Below are positions 46,792 through 60,700 of a stretch of 64,000 bases of DNA, piece by piece. The first letter of the stretch is position 1. The number at the start of each line of letters is the position of its first letter. The notes below the pieces were generated by a model. It was given only the letters and a program-made list of their open reading frames with translations, was not told the DNA's origin and did not search any database. The translations under genes were made by a program, and so were the position numbers. Source of the stretch: Pinus tabuliformis (taxonomy: Eukaryota > Streptophyta > Pinopsida > Pinales > Pinaceae); the NCBI GenBank assembly GCA_031772625.1, contig CM062805.1:519606683-519670682 (forward strand). The letters are read 5' to 3'.

Positions 46792-49700
46792 TGGTACGAT
46801 CATAACTTTCTCAATATTATGTAAGCCACTTGTTTTTGTGGCCTGTGTAAACCAACGCTTCTATGTCTTAATTAAGCTTGTGGGTTTGTGATTATTTGTT
46901 AGGATAAATTTATATTTCTCATTGAGATTGAAGTTTGTAGTATGGCGTGAGTGATGGTTCATTAGTTCAAATATGCTTTTCATATCTGTGTTGATTGATT
47001 TGCATAAAACGTTCCCTTCAATTATGCGTACTGAAATCTTGGGAAATTAATGCGCCCAAATCTGAGGCACACGTTGCACTGCCAGCCACTCCATATCCAA
47101 AACGTTGCATAAGCAGACCTCATAATAACACTATCTCCATACTGCCATTTCTGTCTACAAACGCAACGCATCCGCCATCCTCTCAACGAGAAGCTGGAGA
47201 GCCACCTTGCTGTTCTTGGTTATTTTTAAACTAAAATTATAACACCTCTGGTCCATTTCTGCTCCTATTTCATTGATGCGCAGAGAAACGCTCCTTCGCT
47301 CAGCGCTATTTGTGCCATACTTTACCTGTGCCCTCTATATTTTACAGTCCTGACTCTTGAAATTTTATCTGCGCTCCCTGTTTGCCAGAAGGTGACTGTC
47401 CATAAACGTTTGATGTTCTGATATGGCAGAACTGACACCTTCTGCGTTTTTCTGAACGTTGTATACACAATGATGGCTTTCTTCCTGCCCCTGTTCTGCA
47501 TTTTTTCACACTAACATATCCCTACCAAATTTTGTGCATTTTATTCCGACTGTTGAAGAGTCAAGTTGCTGCTTCGGATGTTGAACGCGTGAGAGTGCCG
47601 GAGGTGTGCTGCCTAGAGGAGTTGTGGCGGAGTGAGCGTGCAACGGAGGTGCATTAAAGTTAGAGGCGACCTCCCCTACAAGAATGGTATGCCGATATTT
47701 AATGGTTGTCTATGTTATGAATATGCTGGAGTGTTGGTGTGACTGTGTCGTATGGTCTGCGTTCTAAACAACGTTTTACATAAGATGTATTGAAATTTGG
47801 TGTTTTTATATATAATGTGTTCCGACTTCGCTGTGGTATCTTCTGTAAAGTACCGCCTTTGATTTTCATGATGCTGGGTTGAAGTTTGAGTTGTACGAAT
47901 AAGCATTTGTAATGGTTAAAAATTCCATGTTGGTTGACTCCAAGCTACCCCGTTATATAACATATAACCATCTAGAGGTGACCCCTGAACGTTGAACACG
48001 TTGCTGGAACCACCCATCATCTTTCTCATCACCTGTCTGTTGTGAGGAGTTGGTATAAGAGCAGATCTCAACCTATGGAAGACGTGGGAGCGCCCAGTAC
48101 CAACATGTCTGTTGTGAGGAGGTGCATTCAATATCCTAGTGAGGATTTGCATAGTGGAAGCGCGGTGGTGTCTGTTCGTTGGATCTATTGCTTCTGAGAA
48201 GGAGTAGTTTGTTGGTGCAGGGAAACTACTGATCTGTGAGGATCGGATGAGAGGTAGCTTTTCTCCGTGGAGTATTTAGGGATTTGCACCAGACCGATCT
48301 GGGTTATCAATGGTGCCTGTTAATATAAAGCGACATTGCAGAGCTGCGTAAGGTAAATAAAAGCCAGCAAGGTATATCCGCTCCATAGGCCTCATATAAG
48401 GCAACGTAAGGTAATTCACTTGGCAGGAAGGCAGCGTAATTAGCTCAATAGGCAGCATAAGGGAGACCCTCTCGACGTGTTGATTTATAACTCATGATCA
48501 AAACACTTCCGCCATCGTCGTCCTTAAATCACGGCTGTGTCCTTCTGTTAAATTTTGTGGTGGTGTCTGTTCGTGCCAACAATGTGGCCCATTGGAGAAG
48601 AGGACTGCATTAATTTATTGAGGTAGTGAAGATTGATCACTGAGAGGCGTGAGGAGATCAATTTGACAGCCATTTGATCTAACTTCCAGATTCGGCGTAC
48701 TAGCCATGAGGCGAGAAGATGGATGCATTTGAGCAGATTTACCTCCTTGGTATCTGAGAATTACGATTTAATTTGTATTTCGAGAATTTTGTACTTCGGT
48801 TGTCACCGCTCCCAACGCCAGTTGAGCAGCATATCACTGTACCTGTGCTTGAAATCTTAATGAGTATAGACTATTGGAAGTGATGTTTGGTGATGTACCT
48901 CTGCTATAAAGGCTCCCAAACTTCCTCATCTCAATCGATGTGTGGCTGTGAATATATTGAAGGCACTCCATATGTATTTCTCTGTCTTGGAGCTGAATAC
49001 GTTGCATATATTATCACTGTGGTGTTTTCTCTGTAATGATGGAGCTTCTTTGATGTTATAACACTTATCTACAACCACTGTTCTTCCTAACATTTGCTAG
49101 TATATTCTACTTCAGATCTCTGTTATTATTAGAGTTGATATATCAGAGGTATATGTAATCCATTCCTGTAGTTGAAGTTCGAATTTCAAAGAAGGAAGAA
49201 GTCATCTAGTTGTGCATCCATACAAAGCATATCTTGGTATACCTGAGCATTTTAAGGGTGAAACATATCTATTGTATCTGTGTTGGAAGGACTTTGAGCC
49301 TCTCATTCTTTCTGGACACAAATCTGTTAGTGATTGGCTAAATTCTTAGCTGGAATTAGTTGAGTGCCTTTTGAATACCTTCGGTGAAGTTTTTTACATC
49401 ATTGGGGTCATTTCCAATAAAAAAGAGGTTGAGATTCTTGGGTTTATTATTGAAGGAAGAGGTCGAGCTACCCTTGTGTATATTCGTGGAGTTTGAGCCG
49501 TGTCTCCATTGCTAGTATTCACAGATTTTTTATTCTTTTTTGCATTTATGAGCTTCCATAAGGGATATAGAGGCAAGTTCTATAAAGTTTGAAGGAATCA
49601 ACTACATAACTTAATTTAAAAAGTCTAGTCAGATGTGAAATTTCTACACAATTTAAAGAACAGAATCTCTGAAATTTTGGTATTGGACAATGTATTTTTC

Positions 49701-49803
49701 AAACTGATATTCTTAATTTTTGAAATCTTCAATAGCTGGGGTTTGTCTAGACTTGATATAGTCTCCACTAGGATTGTTAAGTGTTCATTTCTTTGTTGAG
49801 ACA
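46792..49803 (+). other. D1 non-coding interior
   Basis: 3 kb from primer site to gag. I see only short ORFs without motifs. It may contain captured sequence, but I recognise none. Confidence 0.5.
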
Positions 49804-50754
49804 ATGGCTAGATTTGATGATGTATTAGAGTTACTGAACACACTAATACACTCCTCTAGTGGTGGGAAGGTAAATGTTAGCAAAGACACTCTTTGTGACA
49901 TTCAGACCTGCCTGCATGATGCACAAGAAAAGATTGATTTTTTGCAACTAGAATCTAAGTTCCAGCAAGATGAGCTTCAACAGATTTGTCATTCCAAATT
50001 GTTTTCTACTCAAAAAAATATGTTGTTCAAGGTTAAACCAAAAAGTGGTGAAATTAGTAAGATTGATGTTGAATCAGATCCATAATCCAATAAAGCAGCA
50101 GTTGTATATGCAGATGCAGAAACTCAGTCTGCACTTCCCAAGCCCATCATCAGACCTTGGGAACAACTTGTCCACAACAAGCACAGAACTGGTCTTGGAT
50201 ATGACAAGGACTTGTCCTTTCATATTCCAGACCACGCCAAGCCCATTCAATTTCAGAGTGCTAGATTCATTCATGACAGTTCACCTACTCCTTATGACAG
50301 TTCAGTTTCAGCTGTTCCAGATTCTGCCCCTCTTCCACAGCAACAACAACAACAACAAAAACAACAGATCGTGAAATGCCAACACTGTGACCGAGTTGGC
50401 CATATGAAAGATCATTGTTTTGATCTTCATCCATGTAAGCACTGTCATAAAACCAGCCATTCTTCACACAGATGCTTTAGAAATAAACGTCCTGCAAGAA
50501 CAAAGATTCATCTTGGATGGATCGCTTCTTGGCAATGGGCATCAACATCCAAGAAGATATTCCAAACACATGTCAGAACTTGTTCCAAAGTATTGAACAG
50601 TCTTGCAGTTGAGTTTCCTCCATCATCTCACCTTGTATCTGACAGGGGGGGAAATGATGGTCATCTACAAGCTTCAAAGTCACATCAAGTGAGCCTGAGC
50701 CACAACCTGCCACACCAGTTTCAGAGTTGTAGCCAGAGACAAAGATGCCCGTGA
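49804..50754 (+). pseudogene. D1 gag-like gene, stop at codon 94
   Basis: Same protein as in D2 (59750-60700) but with TAA at 50083-50085 where D2 has GAA. Both CCHC knuckles are still encoded downstream. Confidence 0.85.
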
Positions 50755-51268
50755 ACATGCCTTCAGTTGGAAATATGGGAAACTTCCTCTAGCAGAAGAC
50801 TTCAGCTTCTTGCCAGTTTCGGAAGAGTTCCAGGAACAAAATTGAGAACACTTCCTCTAGCAGAAGACTCCAGCTTCTTGCCAATTTTGGAAGAGTTCCA
50901 GGAATTGCATTAAGCATTCCAAAGTTGTTGGTTATCCTTAAACCATCACAGGTTGAGACTTCCCTTTTCAGGTTGAAGTTTTACCTTTTATGCGGGGTGA
51001 GACCTCCCTTTTATGGTTGAAAGTTTCCCTCTTTAAAACAATAGGATCACTTCCTCTAGCAGAAAACTTCAGTTTCTTGCCAGTTTTGGAAGAGTTCCGG
51101 GAACTGCACTAAGCATTCCAGTGTTGGTGGTCATCCTTAAACCACTGCCCTTTATACCAACATTTCATAGAGCACATTCAGCCTAGTGCTGCCATGCATT
51201 TTTTGCACATTTTGTATTACAGCTCTCTTCTTGGACTCATACATAACCCTTCGGATTAAGGGGGGGAA
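50755..51268 (+). repeat. D1 3' region with three related ~70-100-bp direct repeats
   Basis: Copies start at 50782, 50850 and 51049 with acttcctctagcagaaga and each includes ttggaagagttcc or a close variant. They lie between gag and the purine tract. The same arrangement is in D2. Confidence 0.75.
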
Positions 51269-51454
51269 TCTTGGACACCTAATCCTCAATGGGTTAGTGT
51301 GGAAGTCGAATGGACAAAAGCAGTCCAAGAGACCTTGGGATATGAAACCCAAGAGTCACATAATGTACTATAAATGTATATCTCATGTTAATAAAAAGAA
51401 TGAATTGCATGATTTATCTTTCACATTGTCTTTGCTGTCCATGTGTGTTTAACA
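51269..51454 (+). repeat. D1 3' LTR (186 bp)
   Basis: Differs from the 5' LTR at 4 positions, including TC for TG at its start. Confidence 0.95.
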
Positions 51455-51646
51455 GGTTTGATCATTTGGTATCGGATCAATCTCGATCGATCCAAAATAC
51501 TAATATGCCTGCTCTGGTCTAACATTCCCATCCATCGATCTCGATAAGGACATGAGATTGATATGATCTAAAAGACTTTTCAAGGCCAAGTCATAGGGAC
51601 GGACTATGAGGGGATATATATAAATAGTATCACTTAGTGGAATGTA

Positions 51647-52263
51647 TAGGGCTATACGGGCTCGAACCATAGACCTTATCGGTAGAACAGATCAAAGTTC
51701 TTATTATCAAAATAATTTGAACTGTTCCAAGAACCCAACATGCATTTTCTCGCATTGGGCTCTTTCATTAACTGATGGAATGATCGGTTAGTCTGCCATT
51801 ATCCTCTTTCCGGTAAGATACTAATATTGCTCTGTTTGCTCCAAATTCTTACCCTTCGGAAGAAATCCCAAAGTTATTCAAAATGTTTCTTTGACGTAGG
51901 TCTGCCTTGCTCGGGCATAGATTGACTCAAATAGAGTCTCTTCTATCGCTCCAAAAGTAAAATATGACACTTCATACACCTAAAAGTTCATAGAGCGAAA
52001 AGAATCTATTTTGAGGTCCCCGCATTATACTCATTATGCCTAGCATTGAACAGAGCTGGGATTGACCATATCAATTACATCCGTAATTCGAATCAGATCA
52101 AACTCAATCTTTCTCATGCTATTGTTCCCCAGAGAAACAAATTTATAGAGTAAGACTATTTCACATAGAATCTATTTCGTGGATCGGACGAATCGATAAA
52201 CTCTCCCGAAAACCATTAGCACACGTGTAAATGAGGTGCTCTACCTTGCTGAGCTATAGCCCT
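51647..52263 (-). tRNA. trnV-UAC: Plastid trnV-UAC with group II intron, copy 1
   Basis: Exon 1 is 52263-52225 (39 nt, starts AGGGCTATAGCTCAG, ends at the anticodon loop TTTACAC). The intron 52224-51682 begins GTGTGC and ends AC, fitting group II ends. Exon 2 is 51681-51647 (35 nt, TTCGAGCCCGTATAGCCCT plus discriminator A). Structure and intron position match the plastid gene. Copy 1 has one base change in exon 2 (cttatcg against cttctcg in copy 2). It is a nuclear-resident copy, presumed silent. Confidence 0.85.
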
Positions 52264-52453
52264 TCCTTACCAGTCTTGGTGATACACTACTATACTAACC
52301 AGATGGATCACTTTATGTCAAGGTAGATATTTCATGATCCAATATGTTCCAATAAGTTCGATCTGTGCCAGGGACACATACATTGTCTATACATTTAATT
52401 CGATTTTGATTTAGAATCGTTTATAAATCCAACTCTACCTATGAGAATAAATG

Positions 52454-52520
52454 ACCCACTTAACTCAGTGGTTAGAGTATCGCTTTCATACGGCGAGAGT
52501 GATTGGTTCAAATCCAATAG
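52454..52520 (+). pseudogene. trnM-CAU: Plastid trnM-CAU truncated at the duplication joint
   Basis: From acccact to ...aaatccaatag, with anticodon CAT in ctttcatacgg. The last six acceptor bases are missing because the duplicated unit ends here and copy 2 begins. Confidence 0.85.
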
Positions 52521-53296
52521 CCCAACCCCAACCCACCATACCTCCCCACACAACCGCTTCAAACTGGATGGATGTTTAGCAAGGTCTACTCGAATCAATA
52601 AAATGAACTTCAATGATCAATGAAAGCCGATCGATGAAAGAGTCGTGCTCAGTTTCAGAGAAATTAGCCACCCCACCATACCCAATCAATGAATTTGGTT
52701 TTCTTGCTTACGGGTGACCCCAAACGGTCCAATAGTGAGCGACGCTTCTATATTCATATGAACTGCAAATGGATTATTATTATCAATCGACGTTTCATTT
52801 TGCCCGGCCCTTACAAAGCTTTTACCACTTAGAGCTTTGAGGCATATATCTATCCACATTCACGCAGCATCTTAGCCCCGCGCACCTAACGCTGCAACTA
52901 CAAAACATAGCAGACTGGAATACCTTGACTGGACGACCCAGACTGGACTAGGCGGACTAGGGATACTGGACAGGAAGGAAGGCTGGGCATAACTGTGTAC
53001 ACCTCACACTACACCTAATAGACCGGTCCACCTAAGTAAGCTAACGGGCATACATAATAGGGCAGAATGGGTATCAGTAACAGCTAATAATAGGTACAGA
53101 CACATGCTAACACATGCGTGGCTACTACATACAGAGGGAAACAAAAAAGAGAGACATAACAGCGGCGCTACAGGATGGACATAGCACATTATGAATTTAT
53201 TTAGGGCCCCTGCTTCACTGACTGCTTTTTCAACTGGATCAACCGGTGCTTCCGCTGGTTAAGAAGCAGATCCTATAGAAGGAACCAAGCAAAGGG

Positions 53297-53635
53297 ATGC
53301 TAGGACTACTACTAGTGGGTATGTTGGCCTGGATGCTAGCTCTGTTGTTGTTGGTGCTTAGTCAATGGGTTCCGGATCGACTACCGGTGCCTTTGCTCCT
53401 GGGACAAGAAGAAATGCTGCAGGCTTTGCGACTGTATGGTGCTATATTAGTAATAATACTATATATACTAGATCCTTTCTGGAGAAAGAACATCATTTTC
53501 ATGGAGATCAAGCCAAGGCGTAAAGATAGGCTCAACTCATCCCTAAGAATAGAGATGCGCTCATATATTGGGATTATTCCCCTTGTTGTTTATTATTCCC
53601 CATTAGTCCCAGTGGCATGTTGTACTACCGCCTAA
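53297..53635 (+). CDS. Unidentified hydrophobic ORF, 112 residues (organelle-derived block)
   Basis: ATG start with a strongly hydrophobic first 26 residues rich in leucine (one membrane span), a second hydrophobic stretch around residues 47-59, a basic segment EIKPRRKDR, and a further apolar C terminus. I do not recognise it as a standard mitochondrial or plastid protein. It is open in this copy only; copy 1 has a TGA. Because it sits in duplicated organelle-derived DNA in front of the ycf3 intron remnant, it could be a chance frame or an organelle ORF. No function is proposed. Confidence 0.35.
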   Translation: MLGLLLVGMLAWMLALLLLVLSQWVPDRLPVPLLLGQEEMLQALRLYGAILVIILYILDPFWRKNIIFMEIKPRRKDRLNSSLRIEMRSYIGIIPLVVYYSPLVPVACCTTA

Positions 53636-54134
53636 AGGCAATGAGCCCCGAATATGAATAGATAGAGCCTAAATATTCCATGGATAATAAATTCAATTGA
53701 TGATGGAGGCACCATAAATATCAATTATTGAAAGAAGGTTCGGGCTGATATGACCAAATCTGCTCATTGACAAGAATCAAGAATCAAATTATGTAATAGA
53801 GTTGATCTACTAAGCTATTGAGCAGTGGTGTAGCATCAAATCCTAAAGATGTGAGGTACTCCAGCCAGAGAGTACTCTCCAAAAATTCTATACAGAACTG
53901 AGATAGTTACCTTGCAAAAAGACTTTGATTTGGACAATCAATCTGAAGTATAGAAAGAGATATACTTCATCTTTTTGAGGGTAGGAGAAAAGATAGAACC
54001 TGATCATTGAATTGATTGGAAGTTAAATCAGAAACTCATGTCATTGACTTTTTTTGGTCCTTTGGTTAATATGAACTCCCAATGAATCATCTCCAATTCT
54101 TTGGAAATTTTGGTAGAGGACTAAAGAATGGATT

Positions 54135-54172
54135 GAGCCGTATGAGGTAGGAAACTCTCAAGTATGGTTCTG
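54135..54172 (+). ncRNA. Group II intron domain V of ycf3 intron 2 (copy 2)
   Basis: Same hairpin as in copy 1, with ttctg at its end, the more usual form. Confidence 0.7.
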
Positions 54173-54196
54173 AGGGAAGAAAAATTTTCCAAGTTT

Positions 54197-54364
54197 ACCT
54201 ATCCTGACCGAGGAGAACAGGCCATTTGACAGGGAGATCCTGAAGCTATGGAGGCTTGGTTCGATCAAGCTACTGAGTATTGGGAACAAGCTATAGCACT
54301 TTCTTTGGGCAATTACATCGAAGCACAAAATTGGTTAAAGATTACAGGACGCTTTGGAGAATGA
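54197..54364 (+). pseudogene. ycf3: Plastid ycf3 exon 3 fragment, copy 2
   Basis: Equivalent to 44241-44408. The internal TGA is at 54227-54229 and the terminal TGA at 54362-54364. Confidence 0.85.
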
Positions 54365-54445
54365 GAGTTTCTATTATTGGGAAATCATTTTCATTATTGA
54401 ATATCTGACTCGAAATCAATGGGATTTCTCCTCACTAATATTAAT

Positions 54446-54973
54446 TGAGAAACCACCCCGAAGCCAAGTCACTATAGTATATCCCACTACAGGTATGGTG
54501 CTAGCTGAGCTTGTAATTACCGTAGCTCCCCGAAAGCTCATCTGACCCCGAGGTAGTACGTATCCTATAGAAGCTGTCACAATCATTAATAGGAAGATGA
54601 CAACTCCGAGACACCGAACGAATTCCCTAGGACTGCCATGACTCGCATGATACGAACCACGAAAAATATGAAGGTAAACCACAATGGAAAACATACTTGC
54701 CCCATTAGCATGCATATAACGAAGCAACCAGCCCCCTTCAACATCTCTCATGATGTGTTCTACGCTGTTGAAAGCTAGATCCACATGAGGTGTGTGATGC
54801 ATAGCTGGAGAAACGCCGGTCACTATCTGAATGGCTAGACGAATACCAGCTAACGGACCAAACCCCCACCAATAACTTAGATTGCTCGGGGTCGGATGAT
54901 CTATCAAATGCTGGTTAAGTGTGGATAATATGGGTTGTTTGGGAATAGGGAATCGTTGTTTTCCCATAGTCAT
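54446..54973 (-). pseudogene. cob: Mitochondrial cob 5' fragment, copy 2 (open frame)
   Basis: 176 codons starting MTMGKQRF and broken after GGFS. The frame is open. At least four tryptophan positions are encoded as CGG arginine (in FVRCL, LPRGQ, SFRGA and WLRGG), and SPAMHH stands where the mature protein has F-L-A-M-x-Y-type residues. These are the C-to-U editing sites of mitochondrial cob in unedited form, showing transfer as DNA from the mitochondrion rather than as edited RNA. Confidence 0.9.
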
Positions 54974-55145
54974 GTCTCCTATATCACTCTTGTTCCCCAA
55001 TTCGATCGACGTTATCCCCCTCGACTCGACGAAGAAATAAGGAACGAGCGAACAGCGAGTCACCTGAGCTACGGAAGTTCCGGGTACGTGCGAGTTACTT
55101 TGTTCGTTTACGTGTAATAATACAAGATAATATATATTTTGTTTA

Positions 55146-56529
<1,384 letters not shown>

Positions 56530-56534
56530 GGTTT

Positions 56535-56720
56535 TGTTGGACACCTAATCCTCAATGGGTTAGAGTGGAAGTCGAATGGACAAAAGCAGTCCAAGAGACC
56601 TTGGGATCTGAAACCCAAGAGTCATATAATGTACTATAAATGTATATCTCATGTTAATAAAAAGAATGAATTGCATGATTTATCTTTCACATTGTCTTTG
56701 CTGTCCATGTGTGTTTAACA
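56535..56720 (+). repeat. D2 5' LTR
   Basis: 186 bp, TGTTGG...TTAACA. Four differences from the D2 3' LTR, three of them shared with the D1 pair. Confidence 0.95.
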
Positions 56721-56732
56721 TGGTATCAGAGC

Positions 56733-59700
56733 TGGTACGATCATAACTTTCTCAATATTATGTAAGCCACTTGTTTTTGTGGCCCGTGTAAACCAACGCT
56801 TCTATGTCTTAATTAAGCTTGTGGGTTTGTGATTATTTGTTAGGATAAATTTATATTGGTCATTGAGATTGAAGTTTGTAGTATGGCGTGAGTGATGGTT
56901 CATTAGTTCAAATATGCTTTTCATATCTGTGTTGATTGATTTGCATAAAACGTTCCCTTCAATTATGCGTACTGAAATCTTGGGAAATTAATGCGCCCAA
57001 ATTTGAGGCACACGTTGCACTGCCAGCCACTCCATATCCAAAACGTTGCATAAGCAGACCTCATAATAACACTATCTCCATACTGCCATTTCTGTCTACA
57101 AACGCAACGCATCCGCCATCCTCTCAACGAGAAGCTGGAGAGCCACCTTGCTGTCCCTGGTTATTTTTAAACTAAAATTATAACACCTCTGGTCCATTTC
57201 TGCTCCTATTTCATTGATGCGCAGAGAAACGCTCCTTCACTCAGCGCTATTTGTGCCATACTTTACCTGTGCCCTCTATCTTTTACAGTCCTGACTCTTG
57301 AAATTTTATCTGCGCTCCCTGTTTGCCAGAAGGCGACTGTCCATAAACGTTTGATGTTCTGATATGGCAGAACTGACACCTTCTGCGTTTTTCTGAACGT
57401 TGTATACACCATGATGGCTTTCTTCCTACCCCTGTTCTGCATTTTTTCACACTGACATATCCCTACCAAATTTCATGCATTTTATTCCGACTGTTGAAGA
57501 GTCAAGTTGCTGTTTCGGATGTTGAACGCGTGAGAGTGCCGGAGGTGTGCTGCCTAGAGGAGTTGTGGCGGAGTGAGCGTGCAACGGAGGTGCATTAAAG
57601 TCAGAGGCGACCTCCCCTACAAAAATGGTATGCCGATATTTAATGGTTGTCTATGTTATGAATATGCTGGAGTGTTGGTGTGACTGTGTCGTATGGTCTG
57701 CGTTCTAAACAACGTTTTACATAATATGTATTGAAATTTGGTGTTTTTATATATAATGTGTTCCGACTTTGCTGTGGTATCTTCTGTAAAGTACCGCCTT
57801 TGATTTTCATGATGCTGGGTTGAAGTTTGAGTTGTACGAATAAGCATTTGTAATGGTTAAAAATTCCATGTTGGTTGACTCCAAGCTGACCCGTTATATA
57901 ACATATAACCATCTAGAGGCGACCCCTGAACGTTGAACACATTGCTGGAACGACCCATCATCTTTCTCTTCACATGTCTGTTGTGAGGAGTTGGTATAAG
58001 AGCAGATCTCAACCTATGGAAGACGTGGGAGCGCCCAGTACCAACATTTCTGTTGTGAGGAGGTGCATTCAATAGCCTAGTGTGGATTTGCGTAGTGGAA
58101 GCGCGGTGGTGTCTGTTCGTTGGATCTATTGCTTCTGAGCAGGAGTAGTTTGTTGGTGCAGGGAAACTACTGATCTGTGAGGATCGGATCAGAGGCAGCT
58201 TTTCTCCGTGGAGTAGTTATGGATTTGCACCAGACCGATCTGGGTTATCAATGGTGCCTGTTAATATAAAGCGACATTGCAGAGCTGCGTAAGGTAAATA
58301 AAAGCCAGCAAGGGATATCCGCTCCACAGGCTGCATATAAGGCAACGTAAGGTAATTCACTTGGCAGGAAGGCAGCGTAATTAGCTCAATAGGCAGCATA
58401 AGGGAGACCCTCTCGACGTGTTGATTTATAACTCATGATCAAAACACTTCCGCCATCGTCGTCCTTAAATCACGGTTGTGTCCTTCTGTTAAATTTTGTG
58501 GTGGTGTCTGTTCGTGCCAACAATGTGGCCCATTGGAGAAGAGGACCGCATTAATTTATTGAGGTAGTGAAGATTGATCACTGAAGCGAAGAGGCGTGAG
58601 GAGATCAATTCGACAGCCATTTGATCTAACTTCCAGATTCGGCTTACTGGCCATGAGGCGAGAAGATGGATGCATTTGAGCAGATTTACCTCCTTGGTAT
58701 CTGAGAATTACGATTTAATTTGTATTTCGAGAATTTTGTACTTTGGTTGTCACCGCTCCCAACGCCAGTTGAGCAACATATCACTGTACCTGTGCTTGAA
58801 ATCTTAATGAGTATAGACTATTGGAAGTGATGTTTGGTGATGTACCTCTGCTATAAAGGGTCTCAAACTTCCTCATCTCAATGGATGTGTGGCTGTGAAT
58901 ATATTGAAGGCACTCCATATGTATTTCTCTGTCTTGGAGCTGAATACGTTGCATATATTATCACTGTGGTGTTTTCTCTGTAATGATGGAGCTTCTTTGA
59001 TGTTATAACACTTATCTACAACCACTGTTCTTCCTAACATTTGCTAGTATATTCTACTTCAGATCTCTGTTATTATTAGAGTTGATATATCAGAGGTATA
59101 TGTAATCCATTCCTGTAGTTGAAGTTCGAATTTCAAAGAAGGAAGAAGTCATCTAGTTGTGCATCCATACAAAGCATATCTTGGTATACCTGAGCATTTT
59201 AAGGGTGAAACATATCTATTGTATCTGTGTTGGAAGGACTTTGAGCCTCTCATTCTTGCTGGACACAAATCTGTTAGTGATTGGCTAAATTCTTAGCTGG
59301 AATTAGTTGAGTGCCTTTTGAATACCTTCGGTGAAGTTTTTTACATCATTGGGGTCATTTCCAATAAAAAAGAGGTTGAGATTCTTGGGTTTATTATTGA
59401 ATAAAGAGGTCGAGCTACCCTTGTGTATATTCGTGGAGTTTGAGCCGTGTCTCCATTGCTGGTATTCGCAGATTTTTTATTCTTTTTGCATTTCTGAGCT
59501 TCCAGAAGGGATATAGAGGCAAGTTCTATAAAGTTTGAAGGAATCAGCTACGTAGCTTAATTTAAAAAGTCTAGTCATATGTGAAATTTCTACACAATTT
59601 AAAGAATAGAATCTCTAAAATTTTGGTATTGGACAATGTATTTTTCAAACTGATATTCTTAATTTTTGAAATCTTCAATAGCTGGGGTTTGTCTAGACTT

Positions 59701-59749
59701 GCTATAGTCTCCACTAGGATTGTTGAGTGTTCATTTCTTTGTTGAGACA
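56733..59749 (+). other. D2 non-coding interior
   Basis: Counterpart of 46792-49803; only short, motif-free frames. Confidence 0.5.
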
Positions 59750-60700
59750 ATGGCCAGATTTGATGATGTATTAGAGTTACTGAACACAGTAATACACTCC
59801 TCTAGTGGTGGGAAGGTAAATGTTAGCAAAGACACTCTTTGTGACATTCAGACCTGCCTGCATGATGCACAAGAAAAGATTGATTTTTTGCAACTAGAAT
59901 CTAAGTTCCAGCAAGATGAGCTTCAACAGATTTGTCATTCCAAATTGTTTTCTGCTCAAAACAATATGTTGTTCAAGGTTAAACCAAAAAGTGGTGAAAT
60001 TAGTAAGATTGAGGTTGAATCAGATCCAGAATCCAATAAAGCAGCAGTTGTATATGCAGATGCAGAAACTCAGTCTGCACTTCCCAAGCCCATCATCAGA
60101 CCTTGGGAACAGCTTGTCCACAACAAGCACAGAACTGGTCTTGGATATGACAAGGACTTGTCCTTTCATATTCCAAACTACGCCAAGCCCATTCAATTTC
60201 AGAGTGCTAGATTCATTCATGACAGTTCACCTACTCCTTATGACAGTTCAGTTTCAGCTGTTCCAGATTCTGCCCCTCTTCCACAGCAACAACAACAACA
60301 ACAAAAACAACAGATCGTGAAATGCCAACACTGTGACCGAGTTGGCCATATGAAAGATCATTGTTTTGATCTTCACCCATGTAAGCACTGTCATAAAACC
60401 AGCCATTCTTCACACAGATGCTTTAGAAATAAACGTCCTGCAAGAACAAAGATTCATCTTGGATGGATCGCTTCTTGGCAATGGGCATCAACAGCCAAGA
60501 ATATATTCCAAACACATGTCAGAACTTGTTCCAGAGTATTGAACAGTCTTGCAGTTGAGTTTCCTCCACCATCTCACCTTGTATCTGACAGGGGGGGAAA
60601 TGATGGTCATCTACAAGCTTCAAAGTCACATCAAGCGAGCCTGAGCCACAACCTGCCACACCAGTTTCAGAGTTGTAGCCAGAGACAAAGATGCCCGTGA
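59750..60700 (+). CDS. D2 gag-like protein, 316 residues, two CCHC knuckles
   Basis: ATG at 59750 is the first ATG of the frame (the frame itself extends ten codons upstream). The N-terminal 90 residues are helical in appearance, with a leucine-rich VLELLNTVIH segment and DFLQLESKFQQDELQQI, likely a coiled coil. A TGLGYDK segment is followed by a glutamine run (about residues 181-190) and two adjacent, complete C-x2-C-x4-H-x4-C knuckles, CQHCDRVGHMKDHC and CKHCHKTSHSSHRC. These would bind element RNA. The tail ends at TGA. No enzyme domain follows. It is intact, while the D1 copy has a stop. Confidence 0.75.
   Translation: MARFDDVLELLNTVIHSSSGGKVNVSKDTLCDIQTCLHDAQEKIDFLQLESKFQQDELQQICHSKLFSAQNNMLFKVKPKSGEISKIEVESDPESNKAAVVYADAETQSALPKPIIRPWEQLVHNKHRTGLGYDKDLSFHIPNYAKPIQFQSARFIHDSSPTPYDSSVSAVPDSAPLPQQQQQQQKQQIVKCQHCDRVGHMKDHCFDLHPCKHCHKTSHSSHRCFRNKRPARTKIHLGWIASWQWASTAKNIFQTHVRTCSRVLNSLAVEFPPPSHLVSDRGGNDGHLQASKSHQASLSHNLPHQFQSCSQRQRCP

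Larger units (their letters stand above)
46594..51454 (+). mobile_element. Element D1: gag-only LTR retrotransposon
   Basis: 4861 bp with 186-bp LTRs (46594-46779 and 51269-51454). The initiator tRNA-Met primer site tggtatcagagc at 46780-46791 directly abuts the LTR, and a purine tract adjoins the 3' LTR. The target duplication is gattt/ggttt here and a perfect ggttt in copy 2. The only coding region is a gag-like protein near the 3' end; no protease, integrase or RT is visible. It must have moved using another element's enzymes. Confidence 0.9.
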
